A stretch of 64,000 nucleotides of DNA from Acidiphilium acidophilum (GTDB lineage: Bacteria; Pseudomonadota; Alphaproteobacteria; Acetobacterales; Acetobacteraceae): contig NZ_JAWXYB010000018.1 in NCBI RefSeq assembly GCF_033842475.1, positions 2,153,501-2,217,500 of the forward strand, written 5' to 3'. The translations under genes were made by a program, and so were the position numbers. Shown in pieces: positions 9,044-18,521 of the stretch (position 1 is its first letter; every line of letters begins with the position of its first letter). The notes beneath the pieces are model-generated. The model did not search any database. It worked only from the letters and a program-made list of their open reading frames with translations, and was not told where the DNA came from.

Positions 9044-10444
9044 TCAGTGGGTCCGGACCCCATGATCGAGCGGCACCGAAATCCACGACGTCCCCGCCGG
9101 CCCATCGACCAGCAAGGCAACGGTGTGTTTGCGCGCGAGCCGATCGTTCAGGGCCTTCGGTGTCGTCACGAAATCGGGGCCGACCGCCTCGATCAGCGTA
9201 TCGGCGTGCAGCCCGGCCCGTGCCGCGGCACTGTTCTTGTCGACCGAGACGACAATCACGCCCCGCGCCCCCGGATGGGTCATGACGCCGATACCGAGTG
9301 ACGCGATCATGTCAGGTTTCGCGGCGGTTTGTGTCGGAACCGGTTTCGCGGCGGGTTTTTTGTCGGTCGGCGGCACCGCAATGGTGATCGCCGCGTCGTG
9401 CAGCGCGCCATCGATCCGATAGCGGAATCTGGCGGTCTGACCGGCGGGAATTTCGGCAAGCGCCACCTTGAAGGAATGAACATCGCGGATCGGCCGGTCA
9501 TCGACATCGGTGATCACATCCGCCGGCGCGAGTTTGCCGGAAGAAGGACCATCCGCGACCACGCCGCCGACCACCACGCCGTCCGCGGACGGCAGATGCC
9601 AGGCACGCTCCATATCCGCCGAGACGTGCTCGATCCGCAGCCCTACCCATCCACGCGTCATTTTGCCATGCGCGATCAAGGATTTCGCCACCGGCTCGAC
9701 CATGCTGGAGGGGATGGCGAACCCGATGCCGACCGATCCGCCCGATGGCGAATAGATCGCGGAATCCACGCCCACGACATGCCCGTTGGCATCGAGCATG
9801 GGACCGCCGGAATTACCCCGGTTGATCGCCGCATCGGTCTGGATGAAATTGTCGTACGGCCCCGAGCCGATATCGCGGTGCAACGCGCTCACCACCCCCG
9901 CCGAAACCGAAAATCCGAGACCGAACGGGTTGCCGATCGCCACCACCCAGTCGCCGAGTTCGAGCTTGCCGCTATCGCCGAATGTCAGGAACGGATCGGG
10001 GTGGCCGGTGTCGATCTTCAATACCGCCAGATCGGCCTTCTTGTCCGACCCGATCAGCTTGGCGGTATAGATATGCCCGTCATGCATCGTGACCTTGATC
10101 TCGCTGGCCCCGGCGATGACGTGATGATTGGTGACGATATAGCCGTCCTTGCTGATGAAGAACCCGGTGCCGAGTGCCTGTTCTGCGCGTGGCGGCACGA
10201 TCAGGCTGTTCGAATCGGCTTTCTTCGCGTCCGATTTCTGAAACCCGCCCGCTCCCGGCTTGAGTTCGGCCCCCGGCGCGGGCTTCGCCTTCATCGGGTC
10301 GATGCTTTCGATATCGACCACGGCGGGCAAAGCGGCGCGGGCGATTTTGGCGATCGCCGGCGGCGTCGGCATGGCTTCGGCGCGTCCGCTCGCGACGAGG
10401 CCGGCGGCGAGCAGCAGGTTCGGCAGGGTTTTTCGCAATGTCAT
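9044..10444 (-). CDS. Periplasmic Do/DegQ-type serine endoprotease
   Basis: 466-residue HtrA-family protease that degrades misfolded envelope proteins. A signal peptide covers about residues 1-24 (MTLRKTLPNLLLAAGLVASG). The trypsin-like domain shows the triad in IVTNHHVIAG (His), KADLAVLKI (Asp) and RGNSGGPML (Ser). Two PDZ domains follow, the second ending near residue 460, separated by a lysine/alanine/proline linker. The frame is open 12 codons further upstream, but ATG at 10444 is chosen because it directly precedes the signal peptide and lies 5 nt after the gluQ stop, giving a two-gene unit. Confidence 0.92.
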   Translation of the reverse strand: MTLRKTLPNLLLAAGLVASGRAEAMPTPPAIAKIARAALPAVVDIESIDPMKAKPAPGAELKPGAGGFQKSDAKKADSNSLIVPPRAEQALGTGFFISKDGYIVTNHHVIAGASEIKVTMHDGHIYTAKLIGSDKKADLAVLKIDTGHPDPFLTFGDSGKLELGDWVVAIGNPFGLGFSVSAGVVSALHRDIGSGPYDNFIQTDAAINRGNSGGPMLDANGHVVGVDSAIYSPSGGSVGIGFAIPSSMVEPVAKSLIAHGKMTRGWVGLRIEHVSADMERAWHLPSADGVVVGGVVADGPSSGKLAPADVITDVDDRPIRDVHSFKVALAEIPAGQTARFRYRIDGALHDAAITIAVPPTDKKPAAKPVPTQTAAKPDMIASLGIGVMTHPGARGVIVVSVDKNSAAARAGLHADTLIEAVGPDFVTTPKALNDRLARKHTVALLVDGPAGTSWISVPLDHGVRTH

Positions 10445-10449
10445 GGCTA

Positions 10450-11295
10450 TCAGAGTGATGTGATATCGCCGATCCGGCAAGAGATGATTTTCACGATCCC
10501 GGCGGGCGTCGCCCCGGCTTGCCGCATCTCCCGCAATGTCGCGGCCCGGTCGCGCTTCGCCAGCCGCCGTCCGGAGTGATCGGTCAGCAGCGGATGATGG
10601 GCATAGGCCGGGGTCGGCCAGCCGAGCAGATGCTGCAACAGCACGTGGATCGGCGTCACGGCCCGCAAATCCTGCCCCCTCGTCACCAGCGTCACCCCCT
10701 GCGCCGCATCGTCATGCGTCACGCAGAGATGATAGCTGCACAAAGCATCCTTGCGCGCCAGCACGACATCGCCGAGCGCTGCCGGGTCGGCGGAAATCCA
10801 CCCCTCGCCCGCCTCGTGAAACCGCAGCGCGCCGGTGCGCCGAACCGCGCGATCTGTGCGCAGCCGCAAGGCATAGGCGTCGCCTTGCGCGATTCGCGCC
10901 GTGGCGATCGCCGGATCGAGGGTGCGGCAGGTGCCGGGATAGCGGCCATCACCCCCGTGCGGCGCGCTCATTGCCGCGGCAATCTCGGCACGGGTGCAGA
11001 AACAGGGGTAGAACAGGTCCATTGCCGCCAGCCGATCGAGCGCGGCAGCGTAATCCGCCAGATGATCCGACTGGCGGCGCACTTCGCCGCGCCAGACCAG
11101 GCCGAGCCAGGTCAGATCCTCGATGATCGCCTCGGTGAAGGCAGGGCGGCAGCGCCCGGCATCGATATCCTCGATCCGCAGCAGAAAGTCGCCCTGCCCT
11201 GCCCGCGCCGCCGCGAACCCGGTCAGCGCCGAGGCGGCATGGCCGAGATGCAGATAGCCGGTCGGGCTCGGAGCAAAGCGGGTCACGATGGACAT
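10450..11295 (-). CDS. gluQ: Glutamyl-Q tRNA(Asp) synthetase
   Basis: 281-residue class I synthetase fragment-like enzyme that charges glutamate onto queuosine-34 of tRNA-Asp. The N-terminus VTRFAPSPTGYLHLGH is the HIGH motif of the GluRS family. The length is that of GluQRS, without the anticodon-binding half of GluRS. The zinc-ligand cysteines are in YPCFCTRAEI and the later GTCR. The second nucleotide motif is represented by GRRLAKRD instead of KMSKS, as usual in this family. It starts 5 codons inside a divergent gap of about 48 nt shared with the esterase gene. Confidence 0.92.
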   Translation of the reverse strand: MSIVTRFAPSPTGYLHLGHAASALTGFAAARAGQGDFLLRIEDIDAGRCRPAFTEAIIEDLTWLGLVWRGEVRRQSDHLADYAAALDRLAAMDLFYPCFCTRAEIAAAMSAPHGGDGRYPGTCRTLDPAIATARIAQGDAYALRLRTDRAVRRTGALRFHEAGEGWISADPAALGDVVLARKDALCSYHLCVTHDDAAQGVTLVTRGQDLRAVTPIHVLLQHLLGWPTPAYAHHPLLTDHSGRRLAKRDRAATLREMRQAGATPAGIVKIISCRIGDITSL

Positions 11296-11343
11296 CGCCG
11301 GTCAGGATGATACGCTCCGCGCGAATTGCAAAGTGAGGCGCAA

Positions 11344-12003
11344 ATGACCCTGGATGGACCGCGTTGGGGGCCGGCGAGCGGCACCGCGAAGCAGCTCGTC
11401 GTGCTCTGCCACGGCGTCGGCGCCGACGGGAACGATCTGATCGACCTCGCCCCATACTGGGCGCGGGCGGTGCCCGAAGCCGCTTTCGTCGCCCCCCATG
11501 CGCCGGAACCCTTCGCCATGGCACCGCATGGCCGCCAATGGTTCCCGATCGGCAATCTCGATCCGCTGACCCTGGGAGCCGGGGTTCGCCGCGCGCAGAC
11601 CGCGCTCGATGGCTTTCTCGATGCCGAACTGGCCCGGCTCGGCCTCCCGCCGGACGCCTATGCGCTGATGGGATTCAGCCAGGGTGCGATGACCGTGCTG
11701 TTCACGGGATTGCGCCGTGCGGTGCCGCCGCGCGCGATCCTCGCCTTTTCCGGCGCGCTGATCGACCCCGAGTCGCTGCCGCGCGAGATCGCAGGACGCC
11801 CGCCGGTCCTTCTGGTTCATGGCGAGGCGGACCCGATCGTGCCGGTCTCGCGCTCGCGCGACGCCGAGGCGGTCCTTCGGGCCAACGGCGTCCCGGTGCA
11901 GGGACTTTATGTTCCGAACCTCGCTCACGGCATCGACGATGCGGGGCTTTCGGCGGGCGCGCTGGCATTGCAGCGCGGCTTCGCCACGCCGGTTGAAGTT
12001 TGA
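11344..12003 (+). CDS. Phospholipase/carboxylesterase family alpha/beta hydrolase
   Basis: 219-residue alpha/beta hydrolase of the small carboxylesterase/acyl-protein thioesterase family. The oxyanion segment is VVLCHGVGADGNDL, the nucleophile serine is in LMGFSQGAM, the aspartate in HGEADPIVP and the histidine in NLAHGIDD, so the catalytic triad is complete. No signal peptide is seen, suggesting a cytoplasmic enzyme. A TTG start at 11326 is possible, but ATG at 11344 has GTGAGG 6 nt before it and is preferred. Confidence 0.88.
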   Translation: MTLDGPRWGPASGTAKQLVVLCHGVGADGNDLIDLAPYWARAVPEAAFVAPHAPEPFAMAPHGRQWFPIGNLDPLTLGAGVRRAQTALDGFLDAELARLGLPPDAYALMGFSQGAMTVLFTGLRRAVPPRAILAFSGALIDPESLPREIAGRPPVLLVHGEADPIVPVSRSRDAEAVLRANGVPVQGLYVPNLAHGIDDAGLSAGALALQRGFATPVEV

Positions 12004-12153
12004 TGACAAAGTCCGGGGCCGACGCTGCGTGACTTGCAGCCCGCGCGGGTCTTTGTCATAAACCCCTCATGAACTCGGCCCGTCACCAGATATGGCGACT
12101 CGATTTCCGAAGCGCCCTTTATGTTGCGTCCCCCTATTGGGACCGGATGAGTA

Positions 12154-12714
12154 ATGCCTGACGGCGGGCAGAATTTCCCCGCTCTCGTGCTGAACGCGGA
12201 TTTCCGTCCGCTCTCCTATTTTCCGTTATCGCTCTGGGCCTGGCAGGACGCCGTGAAAGCGGTGTTTCTCGACCGTGTCTCGGTGCTTTCCGAGTACGAG
12301 CACGAGGTTCATTCGGTCTCCGTCTCGATGAAACTGCCTTCGGTGATCGCGCTGAAGGATTTCGTGCCCTCGATGCGCCAGCCGGCGTTCACCCGGTTCA
12401 ACGTGTTTCTGCGCGACGGGTTTACCTGCCAGTACTGTCACGATCGTCTGCCCGCGCCCGATCTGACGTTCGACCACGTCATCCCCCGCGCCCGTGGTGG
12501 CCGCACCACCTGGGAAAACGTCGTCACCGCCTGCGGCGCGTGCAATCTCCGCAAGGGCTCGAAGCTGCCCCGCGAATGCAAGATGTTCCCGTATGAGACC
12601 CCGCGCCGCCCGAATTCGTGGGAGCTTCAGGATCGCGGGCGCGCCTTCCCGCCGAATTTCCTGCACGAAAGCTGGCGTGATTTCCTCTATTGGGACAGCG
12701 AGCTGGAAACATGA
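12154..12714 (+). CDS. HNH endonuclease family protein
   Basis: 186-residue HNH nuclease domain protein. The HNH core is in the second half: zinc pair CQYC, then TFDHVIPRARGG (first catalytic His), WENVVTACGACN (Asn and second zinc pair) and LRKG. The N-terminal half with VLNADFRPLSYFPLSLWAWQ is shared by a widely conserved chromosomal HNH family in alphaproteobacteria, whose biological role is not established. It is not next to restriction or phage genes, so a housekeeping role is more likely than a mobile one. Confidence 0.88.
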   Translation: MPDGGQNFPALVLNADFRPLSYFPLSLWAWQDAVKAVFLDRVSVLSEYEHEVHSVSVSMKLPSVIALKDFVPSMRQPAFTRFNVFLRDGFTCQYCHDRLPAPDLTFDHVIPRARGGRTTWENVVTACGACNLRKGSKLPRECKMFPYETPRRPNSWELQDRGRAFPPNFLHESWRDFLYWDSELET

Positions 12715-12960
12715 AAATTTTTGTCGGCGTTTAGAGTTCCGAAATAATCGTCAGGTATCACCATCCCGAAACCAATGGGGATGCCGATGTCCGGAACCGC
12801 TTCGAAATCGCTGGTCTGCCTTGTATTATTCGCGTTGACCGGGTGCGCGACCCGCACTGAAACCCATGTCTATAACGTCATTCACCCGTGGTACGGGCAA
12901 AATGTCTACATGAAAGCGCGTTATGCGTGCGAACGCGCCAACGATCATCGTATCAGTATA

Positions 12961-12968
12961 TCCCACGC
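12961..12968. repeat. Target site duplication of the IS256-type element, left copy
   Basis: TCCCACGC at 12961-12968 is repeated exactly at 14322-14329 on the other side of the element. Eight bases is the usual duplication for the IS256 family. Confidence 0.9.
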
Positions 12969-14321
12969 GATTGAGCAACCTGATGTCTGGAAAATAGGGC
13001 GAGCGGGGGTCAGGCATCCTGGTAGTCCCACTTGATGTAGCCCTTGGTGTCGGCGGCCCATTTTTCATCGATTTCGACGAGGACGGCGCTGACGAGGCGT
13101 TCGAGGGAGGCTTCGTTGGGGAAGACCCTGATTTTGGTGGTGCGGCGTTTGAGTTCCTGCTGGATGCCGCGTTCCATGGGGTTGGAAGTGCGAAGCCGGC
13201 GCTGGTGGGGTTCTGGCAGTGTGAAGACGGTGAGGCCTTCGGGGATATTTCGTTCGAGCCAATCGGCGAGCTTTGGTGCGGTGTCGCGATAGGCATTGAC
13301 GAGGGTTGTGAGAGCGATCTGGGCAGCGGCGAGGGAATTTGCGTTCCAGACGGTCCGGAGTTCTGCGCCGATGCGTTTGCGGATGGCGTGGTTGGGGGCG
13401 TGGTGGATGGCGTTTTGGGCGAGGTGGAACTGGCATCGTTGCCAGTGTGCGGCGCCGAAGACGGCGCGGCGTGCGGCGTGCAATCCGGCATGGTCATCGG
13501 AGACGATGAATTCGACGCCTCGCAGGCCACGCTGATGGAGGCTTTCGAGGAAGGCACGCCAATGGACTTCGGCCTCGGAAAGGGCGACCGAGACGCCGAG
13601 GACACGGCGGCGTTCATCGGGTCCGATGCCGATGGCCGAGAGCACGGCGGCATCGCGGACGACGCCATTATCGCGCATTTTTTCATATCTGGCGTCGAGG
13701 ATGAGGTAGCGGATCTCGGCGAGGGGTCGGGTGCGCCAGGCGGCGAGTTCGTCATCGAGCAGCTTGCTGGCGCGGCTGACCTGAGCGGAGGAGAGGCTTT
13801 CGATGCCGAATTCGCGCATGACGGCCTCGACGTCGCGGGTGGAGACGCCTTTGATGTACATTTCGGCGACGGCGACCATGACGGCGCGGACCGAGCGTCG
13901 GCCGCGTTCGAGGGACTGTGGGTAGAAGGGTTCGCCCACGTGACCGGCGGTTTTGGGGACATCGACGGTGATCGACCCGGCCGGGGTATCGATCCGCTTG
14001 GGCTTGTAGCCATTGGCGTAACCCTGACGATCGGGGTTGCGCTCGTAGTGACTGGCGTGGAGGAAGCGTTCGCGCTCGATCTGCATGGCGAGTTCGAAGG
14101 TCCTGGCAAATACCGTGGCGATATCGCCTGCGCCGTTTTCGATCAGATGTTCCAAAAGTGCCTCGATAATCGTATCCTTTTTGGCGTCCATTCATCGGTC
14201 TCCATGTTGGTGTGAACAACTGCATGGAATACCAGAATGAACAGCCCTTGCCGGGGCATGCCCCGGCAAGGGCACCAACTCCCAACCCAAAATGAATTTC
14301 CAGACGTCAGGTTACACCACC
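12969..14321 (-). mobile_element. IS256-family insertion sequence, 1353 bp, intact
   Basis: The element is bounded by imperfect inverted repeats of about 26 bp: left GATTGAGCAACCTGATGTCT and right (complement) GGTGGTGTAACCTGACGTCT, sharing the run AACCTGA.GTCTGGAAA. It is flanked by the 8-bp duplication TCCCACGC. A single full-length transposase lies inside on the minus strand. The perfect duplication, intact ORF and in-frame rejoining of the target gene suggest a recent, possibly still active insertion. Confidence 0.92.
13010..14191 (-). CDS. IS256-family (mutator type) transposase
   Basis: 393-residue DDE transposase of the mutator superfamily. The N-terminal part has ERNPDRQGYANGYKPKR and SVRAVMVAVAEMYIKGVSTR, hallmarks of the family. 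The catalytic residues are placed in LILDARYEKMRDNG (first Asp), FIVSDDHAGL (second Asp) and NPMERGIQQELKRRTTKIR (Glu). The C-terminus runs almost to the element's left inverted repeat, as in other family members. No frameshift or stop is seen, so it should be functional. Confidence 0.95.
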   Translation of the reverse strand: MDAKKDTIIEALLEHLIENGAGDIATVFARTFELAMQIERERFLHASHYERNPDRQGYANGYKPKRIDTPAGSITVDVPKTAGHVGEPFYPQSLERGRRSVRAVMVAVAEMYIKGVSTRDVEAVMREFGIESLSSAQVSRASKLLDDELAAWRTRPLAEIRYLILDARYEKMRDNGVVRDAAVLSAIGIGPDERRRVLGVSVALSEAEVHWRAFLESLHQRGLRGVEFIVSDDHAGLHAARRAVFGAAHWQRCQFHLAQNAIHHAPNHAIRKRIGAELRTVWNANSLAAAQIALTTLVNAYRDTAPKLADWLERNIPEGLTVFTLPEPHQRRLRTSNPMERGIQQELKRRTTKIRVFPNEASLERLVSAVLVEIDEKWAADTKGYIKWDYQDA

Positions 14322-14329
14322 TCCCACGC
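14322..14329. repeat. Target site duplication of the IS256-type element, right copy
   Basis: Exact copy of the left TCCCACGC directly after the right inverted repeat. Confidence 0.9.
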
Positions 14330-14553
14330 CTCTGCCTTCGATCTTAACTTCGGCTCGTCCGCTGTCTCAATGGTTGGCCCCAATCAGCTTCTGGCACGTC
14401 ATTGTCTGATGGCTGAAGGATGGCGGTGGCGGACGGTCCAAGTCGAATACTGACACCATAGGTGCGCCTTGGACGGATCGGACAAGGAAGGGCGAGCACG
14501 CGGAGTTTACAACGCCTCATTATCGGTTATCCGTCACTCAACGGAGAACCGAC

Positions 14554-15768
14554 ATGAACAAACCGATCCCCAACTCCCTGCGCAACCTGCCCGACGAACG
14601 CGGCCGCTTCGGCGAATTCGGCGGCCGGTTCGTTGCCGAAACCCTCATGCCGCTGATCCTCGAACTGGAGGCCGCCTACGAGGCCGCGAAGAACGATCCG
14701 GCGTTCCAGGCCGAGTTCGACTATTACATGAAGCACTATGTCGGCCGCCCCAGCCCGCTCTGGTTCGCGGAGCGGCTGACGAAAAAACTCGGCGGTGCCA
14801 AAATCTATTTCAAGCGTGACGAGTTGAACCACACCGGCGCGCATAAAATCAACAATTGCATCGGGCAGATCCTGCTCGCCAAGCGCATGGGCAAGACCCG
14901 CATCATCGCGGAAACCGGCGCCGGCCAGCACGGGGTTGCCACCGCAACCGTCGCCGCCTTGTTCGGCCTGCCCTGCGTGATCTACATGGGCGCGGTCGAT
15001 GTCGAGCGGCAACAGCCCAATGTGTTCCGCATGAAGCTGCTCGGCGCCGAAGTGGTCCCGGTCACGTCCGGCGCGGCGACGCTCAAGGATGCGATGAACG
15101 ACGCCCTGCGCGACTGGGTCGCGAACGTGCGCGACACGTTTTATATCATCGGCACCGCCGCTGGTCCGCACCCCTACCCCGCCATGGTCCGCGATTTTCA
15201 GTCGGTCATCGGCACCGAAGCCCGCGCTCAGATGCTGGAAGCCGAATCCCGCCTGCCGGATGTCGCGATCGCGGCGATCGGCGGCGGCTCCAACGCGATC
15301 GGCCTGTTCCATCCGATGCTCGATGACGAGGTCAAGCTCATCGGCGTCGAAGCCGCCGGGCGCGGCCTCGATTCCGGCGAACATGCCGCCTCGCTGTCGC
15401 GGGGCCGGCCCGGCGTGCTCCACGGCAACCGCACCTATCTGCTGCAGGACGATGACGGCCAGATCCTCGAAGCCCACTCGATTTCCGCCGGTCTCGATTA
15501 CCCCGGCATCGGTCCGGAACATTCCTATCTTCATGATATCGGCCGGGTCGAGTATGTCGCGGTCACCGATGATGAAGCGCTTGCGGCGTTCCAGCTCTGC
15601 TGCGCGACCGAGGGGATCATCCCCGCGCTCGAACCCGCCCACGCCCTTGCCCATGTCGCCAAGATCGCCCCGAGCATGGAGCCCGAAAAAATCATCCTGA
15701 TGAATTTGTGCGGTCGGGGGGACAAGGATATTTTCACCGTGGCGAAGCACCTCGGGGCTCAGCTGTGA
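14554..15768 (+). CDS. trpB: Tryptophan synthase beta subunit
   Basis: 404-residue PLP enzyme that condenses indole with serine. The PLP lysine is K98 in [13 protein letters not shown], and the glycine-rich phosphate loop is [28 protein letters not shown] at the N-terminus is diagnostic of TrpB1. It is followed by trpA with a 4-base GTGA overlap, so the alpha and beta subunits of the channelled complex are translated together. trpF, usually just upstream in alphaproteobacteria, is not here; the upstream gene is the IS-interrupted lipoprotein gene. Confidence 0.97.
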   Translation: MNKPIPNSLRNLPDERGRFGEFGGRFVAETLMPLILELEAAYEAAKNDPAFQAEFDYYMKHYVGRPSPLWFAERLTKKLGGAKIYFKRDELNHTGAHKINNCIGQILLAKRMGKTRIIAETGAGQHGVATATVAALFGLPCVIYMGAVDVERQQPNVFRMKLLGAEVVPVTSGAATLKDAMNDALRDWVANVRDTFYIIGTAAGPHPYPAMVRDFQSVIGTEARAQMLEAESRLPDVAIAAIGGGSNAIGLFHPMLDDEVKLIGVEAAGRGLDSGEHAASLSRGRPGVLHGNRTYLLQDDDGQILEAHSISAGLDYPGIGPEHSYLHDIGRVEYVAVTDDEALAAFQLCCATEGIIPALEPAHALAHVAKIAPSMEPEKIILMNLCGRGDKDIFTVAKHLGAQL

Positions 15769-16592
15769 GCCGGATCGCCGCCACCTTCGGGCGGCTGAAA
15801 GCCGAAGGTCGCGCCGCGTTGATCACTTTCGTCGAAGCCTTCGATCCGGACCGGGCGACCTCGCTGTCCCTGCTCACCGGGATGGCCCGAAACGGCGCCG
15901 ATATCATCGAAATCGGCATGCCCTTCACCGACCCGATGGCTGACGGCCCGACCATCCAGCTCGCCGGCCGCCGTGCGCTCCACGCCGGTGCCACCGTTGC
16001 CGGCACACTCGGCCTCGTGCGCGAGTTCCGGAGCGGCAACGACACGCTGCCTCTGGTGCTGATGGGCTACCTCAACCCGATCCTTTCCTACGGTGTCGCC
16101 CGCTTCACCGCCGACGCCGCCGCCGCCGGAGTCGATGGCCTCATCGTGGTCGATCTGCCGACCGAGGAAGCCGATCTGATGCTGGCCGACGTCAAAGCCA
16201 ACGGCCTCGACCTGATCCGCCTCATTGCGCCCACCACCTCGGATGAACGTCTGCCCATCGTGCTGAAAGACAGTTCGGGCTTCGTCTACTACGTGTCGAT
16301 CACCGGCATCACCGGCACCAGCACGGCCTCCGCCACCGATCTGGCACGCGATATCCCCCGGCTCCGCCGCGCGACCGACCTGCCGATCGCGGTCGGCTTC
16401 GGCGTGCGGACGCCCGAGCAGGCGGCGATTGTGGCACGCCACGCGGATGCCGCGGTGGTCGCCTCCGCCCTGATCGACCGGATGGCAAGCGGGCTTGAAG
16501 GCGGGCACGCCTCACCCGCCGTGATCGAAACGGTCCTCGCGGATGTGGCGGCCCTGGCTAGGGCCATGCATGCCGAGTCGGTCCCGGCGTAG
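15765..16592 (+). CDS. trpA: Tryptophan synthase alpha subunit
   Basis: 275-residue TIM-barrel subunit that releases indole from indole-3-glycerol phosphate. The catalytic acids are E49 ([11 protein letters not shown]) and D60 (ADGP). The phosphate-binding region is [11 protein letters not shown]. The start is taken as GTG 15765, overlapping the trpB stop, since homologues start just before SRIAATF. In the first strand [10 protein letters not shown] replaces the usual ThrAlaGlyAsp pattern, a small departure from the norm. Confidence 0.95.
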   Translation: MSRIAATFGRLKAEGRAALITFVEAFDPDRATSLSLLTGMARNGADIIEIGMPFTDPMADGPTIQLAGRRALHAGATVAGTLGLVREFRSGNDTLPLVLMGYLNPILSYGVARFTADAAAAGVDGLIVVDLPTEEADLMLADVKANGLDLIRLIAPTTSDERLPIVLKDSSGFVYYVSITGITGTSTASATDLARDIPRLRRATDLPIAVGFGVRTPEQAAIVARHADAAVVASALIDRMASGLEGGHASPAVIETVLADVAALARAMHAESVPA

Positions 16593-16605
16593 GCAATACG
16601 GTCAT

Positions 16606-16627
16606 CGTCGCCGTTTCGGCGGCGACG
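16606..16627 (+). terminator. Possible hairpin terminator after trpBA
   Basis: CGTCGCC at 16606-16612 pairs with GGCGACG at 16621-16627, starting 14 nt after the trpA stop. No T tract follows, so intrinsic termination is doubtful. Confidence 0.3.
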
Positions 16628-16671
16628 GGCGGCAACGATACGGTCGCAGGATGTAGCCCCCCGGCGCGCGG

Positions 16672-17010
16672 TCAGGCGCTGATGTTCAACAGAGTGCTCG
16701 CGGAAGTACCCCTGCCACCGCTGGAAGTTCCGCCGGAAGGCGTGCTGCTCGGTAAATCCGACGTGCTGACGGAGACGATCGAGCCGTTGGGTGCCGTCAC
16801 CGTCGTTGTCACGCTGCCATCCGGATTGGTAACGACCGAGGTGGTATCTGCTGACGAACTGGAACCCGAGCTGCCGCCCGAACCGGAAGCGCCCTGGCTC
16901 GCGGAACTTTTTGCGCCGGACGCACCGGAGGCCGAGGACGTGCTCGCCGTGGCCTGCGTGTTCACTTGCGGCATGACGAGGCTGGCCGCAGAAACGCCTG
17001 AAATACTCAT
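16672..17010 (-). CDS. Serine-rich low-complexity small protein, unknown function
   Basis: 112-residue protein with about a third serine, plus glycine, threonine and alanine. The start (MSISGVSAASLVMPQVNTQA) is followed by a Ser/Gly linker, then a short repeat-like part with TNPDGSVTTTVTAPNGS, a pattern seen in short secreted or filament-associated proteins. No signal peptide or domain is recognised. A GAGAGGG sequence about 8 nt before the ATG supports translation. An open frame on the opposite strand (16682-17056) lacks such support. The call as a real gene is moderately sure; function is unknown. Confidence 0.55.
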   Translation of the reverse strand: MSISGVSAASLVMPQVNTQATASTSSASGASGAKSSASQGASGSGGSSGSSSSADTTSVVTNPDGSVTTTVTAPNGSIVSVSTSDLPSSTPSGGTSSGGRGTSASTLLNISA

Positions 17011-17136
17011 TACTCATCCCTCTCAATGCGATCGAGAGGGATATGACCCCTGTTGATTAAGCAATCGTAAACGCGCGGAGAACGCGCCGTGTCGTATCAC
17101 CACGGTGGTTCGGCGTGTCGATCCGAACCGCTCCGT

Positions 17137-18369
17137 TCAGAGCGCATGCTTGATGCGGCGCACCATCCGCGTCATGAACCCGGCTTCGGGGTCCGCCACC
17201 ATCGCCACCGCCGGGACTGTCGCGATCGTCTTGCCGTCGGCGCTGACCGTGATGGTACCGACCACGTCACCCTTCGCGACGCCTGCTTTCGGCGGCACAT
17301 CGTAGGTCACGGTGGTTTTGAACCCCTTCACCGCCACTTTCGGCACGGTCATCACTACATCGTGCTGCGCCGCAACCGGTACGCTGACCTGCTGGTATCC
17401 CGGCGTCGGCATCGACCCCAGCGTCTTGCCTGCATCCACCACCGTCGCGTCGGTATAGAACTGATACCCGTAATCGAGCAGGGATTCGATATCGTTGGTA
17501 CTGGTCACCCAGTTCGGGCCACCCAGCACCACCGCGATCAACCGCCGTCCGTCGCGTAGCGCCGTCGCGTCGATGCAATGTCCGGCCTCGTTGGTCCGCC
17601 CGGTCTTCAGCCCGTCCACGGTGGGATCGCGGAACAGGACCGGGTTCCAGCTGCGCTGACGGATCTTGTCGAAGGTGTAATGCTTCAACACTGAAATCTT
17701 CAGATATTGCGGGTAATCGGTCACGATCGCGCGTGAGAGCTTTGCCACATCCATCGCGGTCGTCCGCAATGTCGGGTCCGGGAGTCCGTCGACGTTGACA
17801 TAATGCGTCCGGTCGAGGTGCAGCACTTTCGCTTCATGGTTCATCAGCCCGACAAAGGAGGATCTGCTGCCCGCCACCGCCTGCGCCAGCGCCACCGCCG
17901 CATCGTTGCCGGAATCGATGATCAGCCCGTGCAGCAACTGATCGACCGTGACCGTCATGCCCGGCGAGATGAACATGCGCGACCCGCCAGTGTGCCAGGC
18001 CGCATCGCTCACCGGCACGGTCTGATCCATTTTCAGCGTACCGTGCGCGATCGCCTGATAGACCAGATACGCCGTCATCAGCTTGGTCAGGCTGGCAGGC
18101 GGCCACGCCAGATCCGGCGCTTTCGCGGCGATGACCGCACCGGTTTTTGCATCCATCAGCACATACGAAGCCTGGGCCGGCAATTCCGGCGGTGCGGCCA
18201 TACCGGGCAGGGCGAGCGGCGCGGTCGGCGGCGGACCGGCCGGGACCGCCGGCGACGTGGCCACCTTGGCGGCAGGCTTCGCCATATGGTGCGGGACCGC
18301 CGCACTGGCTGGCGCGGCGGCCGAGACCAGGGCAATCGAACTGAGGAGCGTGGCGACGGAGCGCTTCAT
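17137..18369 (-). CDS. D-alanyl-D-alanine carboxypeptidase (penicillin-binding protein, DacA/DacC type)
   Basis: 410-residue peptidase S11 protein that trims the terminal D-Ala from peptidoglycan stem peptides in the periplasm. The signal peptide ends near residue 23. The active-site motifs are S93-x-x-K96 (SLTK), S153-G-N155 and K255-T-G257. A C-terminal beta domain follows and the last residues (MTRMVRRIKHAL) form the amphipathic membrane anchor typical of the family. A proline/alanine-rich spacer of about 40 residues lies between the signal peptide and the catalytic domain. Confidence 0.94.
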   Translation of the reverse strand: MKRSVATLLSSIALVSAAAPASAAVPHHMAKPAAKVATSPAVPAGPPPTAPLALPGMAAPPELPAQASYVLMDAKTGAVIAAKAPDLAWPPASLTKLMTAYLVYQAIAHGTLKMDQTVPVSDAAWHTGGSRMFISPGMTVTVDQLLHGLIIDSGNDAAVALAQAVAGSRSSFVGLMNHEAKVLHLDRTHYVNVDGLPDPTLRTTAMDVAKLSRAIVTDYPQYLKISVLKHYTFDKIRQRSWNPVLFRDPTVDGLKTGRTNEAGHCIDATALRDGRRLIAVVLGGPNWVTSTNDIESLLDYGYQFYTDATVVDAGKTLGSMPTPGYQQVSVPVAAQHDVVMTVPKVAVKGFKTTVTYDVPPKAGVAKGDVVGTITVSADGKTIATVPAVAMVADPEAGFMTRMVRRIKHAL

Positions 18370-18521
18370 GTCATGGTCCAGGCAAGTGATGAGGCCATCT
18401 CCTACAATCCCTCGCCGTGTCGGCGCAAATCACGCAGCCGTGCCACCTGCCTCGCGCCGTCTTCCTTGACTTCGCCGCCCCCGCAAGGTTGAAGCGGCAC
18501 CTGAACAGGAACCGAACCTCA

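Larger units (their letters stand above)
12775..14453 (+). pseudogene. Small lipoprotein gene interrupted by an IS256-type element
   Basis: The 5' part (12775-12968) encodes a lipoprotein N-terminus: three close Met codons, a hydrophobic segment and lipobox LTGC, then a cysteine-containing domain (residues like YACERANDHR). The frame is broken by the insertion sequence at 12969-14321. Removing the element and one copy of the duplicated TCCCACGC joins 12968 to 14330 in frame and gives a 105-residue protein ending at TGA 14451-14453, with a tail containing [11 protein letters not shown]. The pair of cysteine segments is typical of small lipoproteins of this size. The gene was evidently intact until a recent insertion. 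Confidence 0.85.

Noticed and set aside
14192-14321. A second gene within the IS256-type element
   Set aside because: The 130 nt between the transposase start and the right inverted repeat hold no supported frame.
12969-14321. Shorter element boundaries at the AACCTGA match only
   Set aside because: With those boundaries no target duplication is found; extending by 8-10 bp at each end gives exact 8-bp TCCCACGC copies and restores the target frame.
16682-17056. Plus-strand frame opposite the serine-rich protein
   Set aside because: No ribosome binding site or recognisable feature; the minus-strand frame has a good site before its ATG.
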